64,000 nt of DNA, taken from positions 14,979 to 78,978 of the forward strand of contig CAYOHY010000004.1 in assembly GCA_964403885.1 (NCBI GenBank), given 5' to 3'. The notes beneath the pieces were generated by a model. It was not told where the DNA came from. It did not search any database and worked only from the letters and a program-made list of their open reading frames with translations. Origin of the DNA: CAYOHY01 sp964403885 (GTDB lineage Bacteria; Actinomycetota; Coriobacteriia; Anaerosomatales; PHET01). How positions within the stretch are numbered: the first letter of the stretch is position 1; each line of letters opens with the position of its first letter. A program made the position numbers and the translations under genes. Below, piece by piece: positions 1 through 6,734 of the stretch.

Positions 1-394
1 GCCGCTCCCCCCGCCCCACCAGATCGCGCAGCACCGCCCTGAGCATGACGCTCCCCAGGCCATGGTGACGTGCGTCCGCCGAGATGTGCATGCACGCGAT
101 GAGCGGCACGTTCGGGTCTTCAGGAGCCGCTGCGAACGTGGACGCCTGCGGGAAGTAGCCGCTGGGCGCGTACTTCACAAAGCCCAACACCTCGTCATCC
201 TCGTAGGCGACCCGGCCGCACTCGCCCCACTCGTCGGCGACCTTGCGGTACCACGCCTTCTGAAGCTCTGGATCGCACGCGGAACCGCAGCGGCGCTCGC
301 GTTCCCCGGCGCTCTCCCAAAACACACAGCCGCCGCACCCGGTGGGCAGGCGGTCGAAGTCCTCGAGCGTGAGCGGTCTGAGTTTGCGTGCCAT
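1..394 (-). CDS. GNAT-family N-acetyltransferase, C-terminus cut by window edge
   Basis: The frame opens with ATG at 394 and stays open to base 1, giving 131 residues of an unfinished protein. It begins MARKLRPLTLEDFDRLP, and a Cys-rich stretch (residues about 19-41, GCGGCVFW and RRCGSACDPE) follows. Next come the beta strands of a GNAT fold (EDDEVLGFVKYAPSG) and an acetyl-CoA-binding segment that reads SADARHHGLGSVMLRAVLR, matching the family's R/Q-x-x-G-x-G/A pattern. The enzyme should transfer an acetyl group from acetyl-CoA to an amine, but the substrate cannot be told. The N-terminal Cys cluster is unusual and may bind metal (inference). Confidence 0.75.
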   Translation of the reverse strand, partial: MARKLRPLTLEDFDRLPTGCGGCVFWESAGERERRCGSACDPELQKAWYRKVADEWGECGRVAYEDDEVLGFVKYAPSGYFPQASTFAAAPEDPNVPLIACMHISADARHHGLGSVMLRAVLRDLVGRGER

Positions 395-444
395 GTCAGC
401 GGTGCCTCACGGGTCGTGAGTGGTGTGCGGTCGCGGTGCCACGA

Positions 445-1155
445 TCAGTCGTCGTCGGGGTCGCCCATCGCATCGACGACCTCGTCTTTGATGGCCTTGA
501 GCCATCCCATTGCTTTCTTGCCCGCTTCGCTGTCCGCGGCAACCTTGGCGGCCGCTTTGCCGTACATCGCAGCGGTCTTGGCGGCATCACCGGCGGTCTT
601 GGCGGCCACGGCGGCGCCCTTGCCCGCTGCTGCGGCGGCGCCTCCCGTGGTCTCGATCTGTGCGACCTCGTCGGTGACCACGATGGCCTCGCCGTCGAAC
701 TCGATCACGCGGGCTGCCGCGATGTCGCGCACACCCACCGCGAGGTCGGCCGTGACCCCGCCGGTCAGCCCAAGCCCCACGAGCTCGCCGGTCTTCTCGT
801 CGAACAGACCGTCGCGGACCGCACCCAGCTTGCCGCCGCTCTTGGTACGCACCGGCATGCCTGACCAGATCACGGTGTCGTCCCACGAAAGCCCCAGCCG
901 CTTGGCGGCCACGCCGTCGAAGGCCGTGCGGGTGTCAGAGACGGTGAACTCGCGCTCAGTGCGATCGATCGCGATGGAGTCGAGCGCGAGGAAGCGGTCC
1001 TTGCGGTCGAGCAGATACAGCAGCCGAGGCCGCTGCACGACAAAGCCCGCGACCGTGGTGCTCTGGGGCGCGAACAGCACATCGACCACCTTGCCGATGC
1101 GTTTGCCCTTGGGCGACATCACGGCGTAGCGGCACGCTTCACGAAGCGAAAGCAC
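445..1155 (-). CDS. PRC-barrel domain protein with Ala-rich tail
   Basis: The protein has two PRC-barrel-like halves. The first (about residues 1-75) contains VLSLREACRYAV and GKRIGKVVDVLF; the second (about 80-155) contains GMPVRTKSGGKLGAVRD. A tail of about 70 residues rich in Ala, Lys and Gly follows and ends in the acidic GDPDDD. PRC-barrels serve as adaptor or RNA/protein-binding modules in ribosome maturation and photosynthesis proteins, and no specific role can be assigned here. I chose GTG at 1155 because GGAAGGGG sits about 7 bases upstream and PRC proteins usually start at this point. A TTG at 1179 would add 8 residues. Confidence 0.75.
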   Translation of the reverse strand: MLSLREACRYAVMSPKGKRIGKVVDVLFAPQSTTVAGFVVQRPRLLYLLDRKDRFLALDSIAIDRTEREFTVSDTRTAFDGVAAKRLGLSWDDTVIWSGMPVRTKSGGKLGAVRDGLFDEKTGELVGLGLTGGVTADLAVGVRDIAAARVIEFDGEAIVVTDEVAQIETTGGAAAAAGKGAAVAAKTAGDAAKTAAMYGKAAAKVAADSEAGKKAMGWLKAIKDEVVDAMGDPDDD

Positions 1156-1184
1156 CCGTCGACCCCTTCCCGACCTCAAGAAGA

Positions 1185-1219
1185 CACGAAGGCCGGCCCA
1201 TCGTCAGAAGGGCCGGCCT
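1185..1219 (-). terminator. Rho-independent terminator after the YtxH gene
   Basis: A perfect 10-bp inverted repeat (AGGCCGGCCC and GGGCCGGCCT) with a 10-base loop lies just after the stop of the minus-strand YtxH gene. On that strand it is followed by the T-rich TTCGTGTCTTCTTG. Confidence 0.7.
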
Positions 1220-1242
1220 CGATGGTACCAGTGAATGGGGCT

Positions 1243-1743
1243 TTAGACCTCAGGAACCGCCGGTGCTTCAACGGTCTCAGCAACGGTCTCCTCGGCGACC
1301 GGCGCGGCCTTCTTGGCCACGAAGTCGAGGGTGTCCTGCGCCTTGGTACCGGCGGTGTCGAGCCCACCCTTGGTGGCCTCGGCGGCCTTGTCCACGGCTT
1401 CCTTGGCGACCGGGACGACCTCGCCCAGCTTGCCCTTGGCGCCCTCGGCGGACTTGGCTACCTGCTCCTGCAGGCGGCCGCGCGCGTCGTCGATACGGGT
1501 GCGCAGCTGCTCGGTGGACTCGCCCACGCGCTCGCGGCTGACCTCGTAGACCTCGACGGCCTTGTCCTTACCGGTGTTGTACATCTCGACGCCCTGGCCC
1601 CAGTAGTCCTCGGCACGCTCGGCGATGATCTCCCGAGTCTCCTTGCCGGAACGAGGAGCGAAAAGCAGTCCGAGCACGGCGCCTACGAGGCCGCCAAGCA
1701 GGAACGCGCCGAAGACAGATCCCCCACGGCGATAGTCGTACAT
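1243..1743 (-). CDS. YtxH domain-containing membrane-anchored protein
   Basis: This 166-residue protein starts MYDYRRGGSVFGAFLLGGLV. A Gly-rich transmembrane helix (about 8-26) is followed by LLFAPRSGKETR, the YtxH hallmark. The rest is a charged, probably coiled-coil region of Lys/Glu/Ala repeats resembling apolipoprotein or LEA-type amphipathic helices, ending in a Glu/Ala/Val-rich tail. YtxH proteins are general-stress envelope proteins of unknown biochemistry. ATG at 1743 is preceded by ACGGAGGTGCTTGTT, a strong ribosome site; a longer frame upstream lacks one. A 12-bp palindrome (CCATCATGATGG) lies upstream at 1775-1786. Confidence 0.85.
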   Translation of the reverse strand: MYDYRRGGSVFGAFLLGGLVGAVLGLLFAPRSGKETREIIAERAEDYWGQGVEMYNTGKDKAVEVYEVSRERVGESTEQLRTRIDDARGRLQEQVAKSAEGAKGKLGEVVPVAKEAVDKAAEATKGGLDTAGTKAQDTLDFVAKKAAPVAEETVAETVEAPAVPEV

Positions 1744-1861
1744 AACAAGCACCTCCGTCTTTCGATGCGACTGACCATCATGATGGCGTCGGTGCGATAC
1801 CACACCGTGCCCACGTCTGCTGTATACCCGATTGGTGGGCAACTGAATGCCCGCCCGTCGG

Positions 1862-2809
1862 TCACGCGCGAGCGAGCGCCGCCGTTATCACTCTTGATAC
1901 CACATCATGGAAAGTCATGCCCGCGGCCTCGGCGGCCATGGGCAGCAGCGAGGTCTCGGTCATGCCCGGCGAGGTGTTGGACTCGAGCACCCACGGACGG
2001 CCCTGCTCATCCACCACCATGTCCACGCGGCTCACGTCGCGACATCCGGTGACCCGGTGCACGGTGGCCGCGATCTCCTTCGCGGCCTCGATCGTGGCGG
2101 CGGGCACGCGGGCCGGCACGAAGAAGTCCGTCTCGCCCTCCGCATAGCGCGCCGAGAAGTCGTACAGGCCGCTTCGGGGCACGATCTCGACCGGCGGCAG
2201 CACCTCGAGGTCGTCGCCCTCGCCCAGCACCGTCACCGCGAGCTCCGTGCCCTCGACCCAGCGCTCGACGATCGCCGAGGTGTCGTAGCCCAGCGCGTCG
2301 AGCAGCGCCTCGGCGAGCTCGCCCTCGCTGTTGCAGCGCGCCAGCCCCAGCGCCGAGCCCTGCCGAGACGGCTTGACCGCCACCGGGAAGCCGCCCACGA
2401 CCTCACCCATGAGGTCGATCGCGGTGGCCGCGCCCATCTCCTTGAACGCATCGGCGGTGAGCGTGATCCACGCCGGCGTGTCGATGCCGTTCTGCGCGAA
2501 CAGGTGCTTGGCGACGCTCTTGTCCCAGGTCAACGCGCTCGCGACCACGCCCGGGCCCGTATACGGCACACCCAGGAACTCGAGCAGCTCCTGGATCGTG
2601 CCGTCCTCGCCGTACTTGCCGTGAAGCGCGATGTAGGCCGCATCGGGACGCTCCGAGCGCAGCGTTGCCACGAGGTCCGTGGTCACGTCGAGCGGCAAGA
2701 CGTAGTAGCCCAGCGCCTCGAGGGCGTCGCGCACGCGGCCGCCGCTCGCGAGCGACACCTCGCGCTCGAGTGACCGGCCCCCCATGAGAACCGCGATCTT
2801 CTCTCTCAC
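1862..2809 (-). CDS. ddl: D-alanine--D-alanine ligase
   Basis: This ATP-grasp enzyme joins two D-alanines for peptidoglycan precursor synthesis in the cytoplasm. The 315 residues match the family length. Visible landmarks are the N-terminal VLMGGRSLEREVSLASG, the HGKYGEDGTIQ motif, the GVPYTGPGVVASALTWDK loop, the ATP-grasp lysine in VAVKPSRQGSALGL, and metal ligands near VLESNTSPGMTETSL. The GTG start overlaps the stop of the upstream aminotransferase by 4 bases (GTGA), so the two genes are translationally coupled and share the T-box leader. Confidence 0.95.
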   Translation of the reverse strand: MREKIAVLMGGRSLEREVSLASGGRVRDALEALGYYVLPLDVTTDLVATLRSERPDAAYIALHGKYGEDGTIQELLEFLGVPYTGPGVVASALTWDKSVAKHLFAQNGIDTPAWITLTADAFKEMGAATAIDLMGEVVGGFPVAVKPSRQGSALGLARCNSEGELAEALLDALGYDTSAIVERWVEGTELAVTVLGEGDDLEVLPPVEIVPRSGLYDFSARYAEGETDFFVPARVPAATIEAAKEIAATVHRVTGCRDVSRVDMVVDEQGRPWVLESNTSPGMTETSLLPMAAEAAGMTFHDVVSRVITAALARA

Positions 2810-4077
2810 GCCACTCCCTCCTCAGGTGCGGCGATGGCTCCCGCCGCGATGAACGCACGATAGAGCTCGAGACGATCCTCCAGCACCTCGCCAAGTCGGC
2901 GGATGCCCTCCTCGATCTTCTCGGGATCGGCGAAACAGAACGCGAGGCGCATGCAGTTGCGGCCTCGCCCGTCCGGATAGAACCCGTCACCGGGCACGAA
3001 GGCCACACCGTGCTCGACCGCCTCGGCGAGCATGGTCGCGCAGTCCACGTAGGGCGGCAACTCGACCCACACGAAGAACCCGCCCTCGGGACGCGTCCAC
3101 TTCGCCTCGGCCGGGAAGTGCTCGTCGAGCGCTGCGAGCATCACGTCGCGGCGCTCGGCGTAGGTGCGCGTCAGGCCCTGCAGCACCTTGCGCCACCGCG
3201 TGCCAAGGAAGTAGCGCTCCGCGGTGACCTGCGCGAACGCCGAGCCGCACAGGTCCGCGCCCTGCTTGACCAGCAACAGCTTGGCGAGGATGGGCTTGGG
3301 CGCCACCACCCAGCCAAGACGCAGCCCGGGGGCGAAGATCTTGCTGAAGGTGCCCAGGTAGATGACCTCGTCGTCAAGCGCGCGCAGCGGCTTCATGTGG
3401 CCGCCCTCGAAGCGCAGGCGCCCGTAGGGGTCGTCCTCCACCACCGGGATGTCGTACTCGTGCGCGAGCTCGATGAGGCGGCGGCGGCGCTCGGCGCTCA
3501 TGGTCACGCCGCCGGGGTTGTGGAAGTTGGGGATCGTGTAGATGAACTTGGCGCCGCGCGGACCCAGGCGCTTGAGCTCGGCCTCGAGCAGGTCCATCCG
3601 CATGCCGTCCGCGTCGAGCGGGACGCAGTGGATGTCAGGCTGGTACGCCGAGAACGCCTGAAGCGCGCCCAGATACGTGGGCCCCTCGGTGATGATCACG
3701 TCGCCGGGGTTCAAGAACGCCTTGCCCAGCAGATCGAGCGCCTGCTGCGCCCCCGCCGTGACCGCGATGTCCTCGGCGGCCACACGCACGCCGTTCTCGG
3801 CCATGAGCTCGACGATGATCGCGCGCGTCTGCGGCCTACCCTCGCTCGAGCCGTACTGGAGCGCCTGGGCGCCCTCGTGCAGGACCGCGTCGTGAGCGGC
3901 CTGCGCGACCGCACCCGCCGGAACCTGCGATACCTCCGGCATGCCCCCCGCGAACGAGATCATGTCCGGACGGCTTGCCGCCGCGAACAGGTCTCGCACC
4001 GCGCTCGAGCGCACACCTGAGATGCGATCCGCGTAGCGGTCGCTCCATCGGTCGAAGATGACCCTGGCAGTACCCAT
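2806..4077 (-). CDS. PLP-dependent aminotransferase, class I/II (2-aminoadipate/aromatic type)
   Basis: A fold-type I aminotransferase of about 423 residues, close to LysN/2-aminoadipate and multi-substrate aromatic transaminases. Typical motifs are ISFAGGMPE near the N-terminus, GAQQALDLLGKAFLNPGD, IPNFHNPGG, VEDDPYGRLRFEG and the PLP lysine in LGTFSKIFAPGLRLGW. ATG at 4077 has AGGTGA 6 bases upstream; GTG at 4086 would add three residues. It is the first gene after a T-box leader, so it is probably induced when a cognate tRNA is uncharged. That fits an amino-acid biosynthetic role better than MocR-type regulation, since no helix-turn-helix domain is present. The substrate is not resolved. 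Confidence 0.88.
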   Translation of the reverse strand: MGTARVIFDRWSDRYADRISGVRSSAVRDLFAAASRPDMISFAGGMPEVSQVPAGAVAQAAHDAVLHEGAQALQYGSSEGRPQTRAIIVELMAENGVRVAAEDIAVTAGAQQALDLLGKAFLNPGDVIITEGPTYLGALQAFSAYQPDIHCVPLDADGMRMDLLEAELKRLGPRGAKFIYTIPNFHNPGGVTMSAERRRRLIELAHEYDIPVVEDDPYGRLRFEGGHMKPLRALDDEVIYLGTFSKIFAPGLRLGWVVAPKPILAKLLLVKQGADLCGSAFAQVTAERYFLGTRWRKVLQGLTRTYAERRDVMLAALDEHFPAEAKWTRPEGGFFVWVELPPYVDCATMLAEAVEHGVAFVPGDGFYPDGRGRNCMRLAFCFADPEKIEEGIRRLGEVLEDRLELYRAFIAAGAIAAPEEGVA

Positions 4078-4099
4078 GTGTCTCACCTACCCCGAAGAG

Positions 4100-4370
4100 C
4101 GCAAAACGCCCTCCGAAAACGAGAAAACCCCCTCGGCCTGATAGGGCGAGGGGGCGTCGCGGTACCACCTATCTTCGTTCGCACGGGCGGGTGAGCGCCG
4201 TCGCGAACCTCAATTCCCGAAGATACCGGTTCCGGGACCGACCCGCTTCCCTCGGCGCGTGGCCGCACTGGCGGGGGACATCGGAGGGGTGGCTGGGCGC
4301 ATGCGCCCTCTTCCCTCACGTCCGTTGTGCTGTGATGTTCAGCCTTGGCCGGTCGCCCAGCCAAGTGTTG
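4100..4370 (-). promoter_or_regulatory. T-box riboswitch leader with terminator
   Basis: Read on the minus strand, the leader contains AGGTGGTACCGCG (complement at about 4158-4170), the hallmark T-box sequence that pairs with the tRNA acceptor end. A terminator follows directly: CCCCCTCG and CGAGGGGG (4128-4154) then TTTTCTCGTTTT. Upstream, ATCTTCG and CGAAGAT flank an inner GTTCGC/GCGAAC hairpin, as in stem III. A short candidate stem I runs from GGACGTGAGGG to CCCTCCGATGTCC. I could not identify the specifier codon, so the cognate tRNA is unknown. It controls the aminotransferase-ddl operon. The upstream end is approximate. Confidence 0.85.
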
Positions 4371-4422
4371 GCGGCAACATTAGCACCGGCTGGCGGGATG
4401 TGGCAACACGGACGCCGACGGG

Positions 4423-4893
4423 CTACCGCTTGCGGAGCGCACGCAGCCGTTCGACCGCGCCGGCGACATCGGGCGCATCCCCCGTCCGGTCACCCATCAG
4501 CCACTCGACCACGCCCGCGCCCTCGCGCAGCGCGCCCAGCGCCACGAGGTCGTCGTCGAAACCCAGCCTGACGCGGAACACGCCGTGGCCATCGCGCGCG
4601 AAGTCCCACGCGGTGTGGGCCTTGAGCGAGCGCGGAGAGCCCGACGACGCCATGAGCTCGGCGGCGATGTGTTCGAGCAGGTGCGGCGTCTCCGTGTCCG
4701 CGATCTCGCGCACGAAGTCCTTGCCCGCGTCGTTCTCGCAGGTGTGGCGCACGAGCCCGGGCAGCAGCTTCACGGCGGCGTCAGGCAGCCCCGGTGCCGC
4801 GGACGTGCGCATGAGTGACGGGTCGCCAACGCGAACGAGCGCCTCGAGGTGGCCGGTCGCGACCTCGATGCGCTCGATGGAGAGAACGGGCAC
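4423..4893 (-). CDS. Small protein resembling the N-terminal domain of cyanophycin synthetase
   Basis: A 156-residue protein. The segment ETPHLLEHIAAELMAS, followed by WDFARDGHGVFRVRLGFDDD, resembles the N-terminal domain of cyanophycin synthetase-like enzymes, in which a T-x-H-L-x-E-H-x-A-x-E-L motif is conserved. No ATP-grasp or Mur-ligase domain is attached and none is nearby, so it is a stand-alone copy of unknown role. GTG at 4893 lies one base past the stop of the upstream gene, which points to one transcript with the next two genes. A longer frame to 5019 only overlaps that gene. Confidence 0.65.
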   Translation of the reverse strand: MPVLSIERIEVATGHLEALVRVGDPSLMRTSAAPGLPDAAVKLLPGLVRHTCENDAGKDFVREIADTETPHLLEHIAAELMASSGSPRSLKAHTAWDFARDGHGVFRVRLGFDDDLVALGALREGAGVVEWLMGDRTGDAPDVAGAVERLRALRKR

Positions 4894-4894
4894 G

Positions 4895-5143
4895 CTAGAT
4901 GAGCGGGTCGATCGGCACGCGTCGACCGCCGGCGCGTGACCCCAGGAAGTAGGCGATGGATGCGGCGGCGATGACCACGCCGGCGACGATGAGAAGCGTC
5001 TTGGTGGCGTCGGTCTCAAGCACCTGGGTGGTCGCGGTCTTCACGTCCGTGACCGCGATGTCCTTGATCTTCTCGGCGCGGTTCTTCAGGTCATCGAGGG
5101 TGATGCGCTCGACGGGCTGCGGGGTGATCTCCTGGGGCGTCAT
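4895..5143 (-). CDS. Small single-pass membrane protein
   Basis: An 82-residue protein starting MTPQEITPQPVERITLDDLK. A charged helix that may form a coiled coil (about 17-50) precedes one transmembrane helix (TLLIVAGVVIAAASIAYFLG, about 53-72), and the tail ends GGRRVPIDPLI. ATG at 5143 is preceded by GAGGAGAATGCAGGC. Its start overlaps the stop of the Holin-X-type gene upstream, so the two are coupled. I do not recognise the family. The layout (soluble helix plus C-terminal anchor) resembles actinobacterial envelope-stress helper proteins encoded beside Holin-X genes. Confidence 0.7.
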   Translation of the reverse strand: MTPQEITPQPVERITLDDLKNRAEKIKDIAVTDVKTATTQVLETDATKTLLIVAGVVIAAASIAYFLGSRAGGRRVPIDPLI

Positions 5144-5523
5144 GCCTGCATTCTCCTCATCTTGAGACCGGTGAGGCCCGCCGCGCCAAGGACGAGCACG
5201 CCGCCGATCAGAAACAGCGCAGCCGGCCATCCGACGTACGCGGCAAGAACCATCATCGCGGCCACCGAGATGTACCCGATGCCGAGGAACAGGACCGCGG
5301 CAGCCGCCATGGCGAACGCCACGACCTGACCGGCCTTCTGCGTGGGCAGGACCACCTTGTCGCGTACGACGCCCTCGGTCTCCTGGCGGACGTAGTCGAC
5401 GAACATCTGCACGAAGTCGGCGATCGCGTCGGCGACGGTGGGGCGCTGCGGCCCTTCCGGCTCAGGGGAAGGCTGCTGCGGTCCGTCGGGCGTGCCGGGT
5501 TGGTTGACCCCGGGTTCGGGCAT
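5140..5523 (-). CDS. Putative actinobacterial Holin-X family (holin superfamily III) membrane protein
   Basis: A 127-residue protein with a Pro/Gln/Glu-rich N-terminus (MPEPGVNQPGTPDGPQQ), an amphipathic helix (VADAIADFVQMFVDYVRQET) and two transmembrane helices (about 72-95 and 98-118) ending KMRRMQA. This matches the architecture of Holin-X proteins common in Actinobacteria outside prophages. No lysin or phage gene is near, so a lysis role is unlikely. ATG at 5523 follows AGGGAGGCCAGACAG. The longer frame to 5634 runs into a terminator and lacks a ribosome site. Confidence 0.75.
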   Translation of the reverse strand: MPEPGVNQPGTPDGPQQPSPEPEGPQRPTVADAIADFVQMFVDYVRQETEGVVRDKVVLPTQKAGQVVAFAMAAAAVLFLGIGYISVAAMMVLAAYVGWPAALFLIGGVLVLGAAGLTGLKMRRMQA

Positions 5524-5619
5524 CTGTCTGGCCTCCCTGTGCGAAGGACGAGGATCCTCGTGACTAAAGGTACCCCAAGACCACGCGCGATGTGCGTCTG
5601 ACCTGCAACAGGCCCTGCG

Positions 5620-5652
5620 ACACAAAGACGGCACCGGTCTCCCGGTGCCGTC
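5620..5652 (-). terminator. Terminator after rlpA
   Basis: An 11-bp perfect stem (GACGGCACCGG and CCGGTGCCGTC) with a 4-base loop, followed on the minus strand by TTTGTGTCGC, lies 30 bases past the RlpA stop. Confidence 0.75.
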
Positions 5653-5681
5653 CGTTGAGTCGTACTGTGGCGAGCTCGAGC

Positions 5682-6335
5682 CTAGTGAACGATGCGGTAG
5701 GTCACCGTGCCCACACCACCGAAGCCCAGGGCCTTGGCGGTACCCGGACCCAGGTCGAAGGTGCGTCCGCTGACGTAGGGGCCGCGGTCACGAACCACCG
5801 CGGTGACGGTGCGACCGTGGTAGCGGAACTGCACGCGGGTGCCAAACGGCAGCGAGCGGTGGGCGACCACCATGCTGCTGGGGGTGAGCTTGCCGCCGCC
5901 CGCCATGGTGTGACCGTAGAAGCCCGGTCCATACCAGGAGACACGGGCGGAGCGCCAGCCGCGGGGAGCGGCTGCGGCGCGCGAGCCGCGCGAAGCTGCG
6001 CGGGCCACGTGCGTGCGCGGTGCGGCCTTCTTGACCGCAGCCTTCGCCGGGCGCTTGGCCGCCGGCGTCAACATGTGCGCCTGAGCGGCGACGGCGACCG
6101 GGGCCGCCGCACCGAACTTGCCGTCCACCGGGACCTCGGGACCAAGCGCGACGGCCGTGGAGGCGTCGACGCCCAGCATGCGGGAATCACTCACAGGAGC
6201 GTTCACCGGAGAGGCGACCGCGATGGTGGGAGGCCAGCCGGTCAAACCGATGACGGCTGCCGCGACGATGGCGGCGGTACCCACCGCAGACGCGGCGATC
6301 GTGACGGTGCGGGCGAATCGTTTACTCGAACTCAA
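5682..6335 (-). CDS. RlpA-like double-psi beta-barrel protein (septal/cell-wall associated)
   Basis: A 217-residue exported protein. A transmembrane or signal segment (about 8-31) is followed by a low-complexity Ala/Lys linker. The C-terminal double-psi beta-barrel (about 128-217) contains RVSWYGPGFYGHTMAGGG, SLPFGTRVQF and VVRDRGPYVSGRTFDLG, with the RlpA-type Asp in DRGPY. Family members are lytic transglycosylases or cell-wall binders acting outside the membrane. The start is TTG at 6335 with GGAGG 6 bases upstream. It is transcribed from its own promoter with an unusually long leader. There is no SPOR domain. Confidence 0.85.
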   Translation of the reverse strand: MSSSKRFARTVTIAASAVGTAAIVAAAVIGLTGWPPTIAVASPVNAPVSDSRMLGVDASTAVALGPEVPVDGKFGAAAPVAVAAQAHMLTPAAKRPAKAAVKKAAPRTHVARAASRGSRAAAAPRGWRSARVSWYGPGFYGHTMAGGGKLTPSSMVVAHRSLPFGTRVQFRYHGRTVTAVVRDRGPYVSGRTFDLGPGTAKALGFGGVGTVTYRIVH

Positions 6336-6680
6336 GAGGTTCCTCCGTGCTTGGGGACAGGGATGACGACAGCGCGGAGGCGTAGTGAGGTACAGAGGTA
6401 CCTGAGCAGCAGAGTGAAAATGGGGAGAAGGCTAGCTGCCTCGCATCCGGCTCAACGGGCCTTACGGCCGCCGTCGGCGCCAGAGAAGCGCTATGCTCTT
6501 TGGCTTGGACCTGTGATTGCAGCTCGGTCTCACTGCGCCTGTCGTGGTGCTCGCGTGACAGGCCTCGCTGGCCGATCCGACCGGAGTTTCAGCTCCCGAC
6601 TCCCACTGCGCAGGTCCCTCGGCCGTTCCGGTCTTCGTCCGGCCGAACGCATGTGGGGTCGCGTACGTGCCCCTATTACA
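6336..6680 (-). promoter_or_regulatory. Long structured 5' leader of rlpA, candidate riboswitch
   Basis: About 345 bases separate the likely transcription start from the RlpA start codon and hold no gene on either strand that I can support. The minus strand is rich in self-complementary pieces, such as GGCCGTAAGGCC, GGCCAGCGAGGCC and AGGTACCTCTGTACCT, and ends with GAGGCAGCTAGCCTTCTCCCC. Actinobacterial cell-wall hydrolase genes often carry c-di-AMP (ydaO-type) riboswitches of similar length. I do not find that class's intact conserved blocks here, so the class is left open. Confidence 0.4.
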
Positions 6681-6686
6681 GGTGCC

Positions 6687-6716
6687 AGTATAGCAGAGGC
6701 GTTGCCAAACCGACAA
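6687..6716 (-). promoter_or_regulatory. Sigma-A-type promoter for rlpA
   Basis: On the minus strand, TTGTCG and TATACT are separated by 18 bases, in the short gap after the UPF0182 stop. The transcription start is expected near 6680. Confidence 0.6.
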
Positions 6717-6734
6717 AACGCCGCCTCACGGCTG

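Noticed and set aside
5140..5523. Prophage remnant suggested by the holin-like gene
   Set aside because: No lysin, integrase, capsid or attachment site is nearby, and Holin-X genes are common chromosomal genes in Actinobacteria.
6336..6680. Definite c-di-AMP (ydaO-type) riboswitch
   Set aside because: Context fits, but I could not find the class's conserved blocks intact by eye. It is listed only as a candidate leader.
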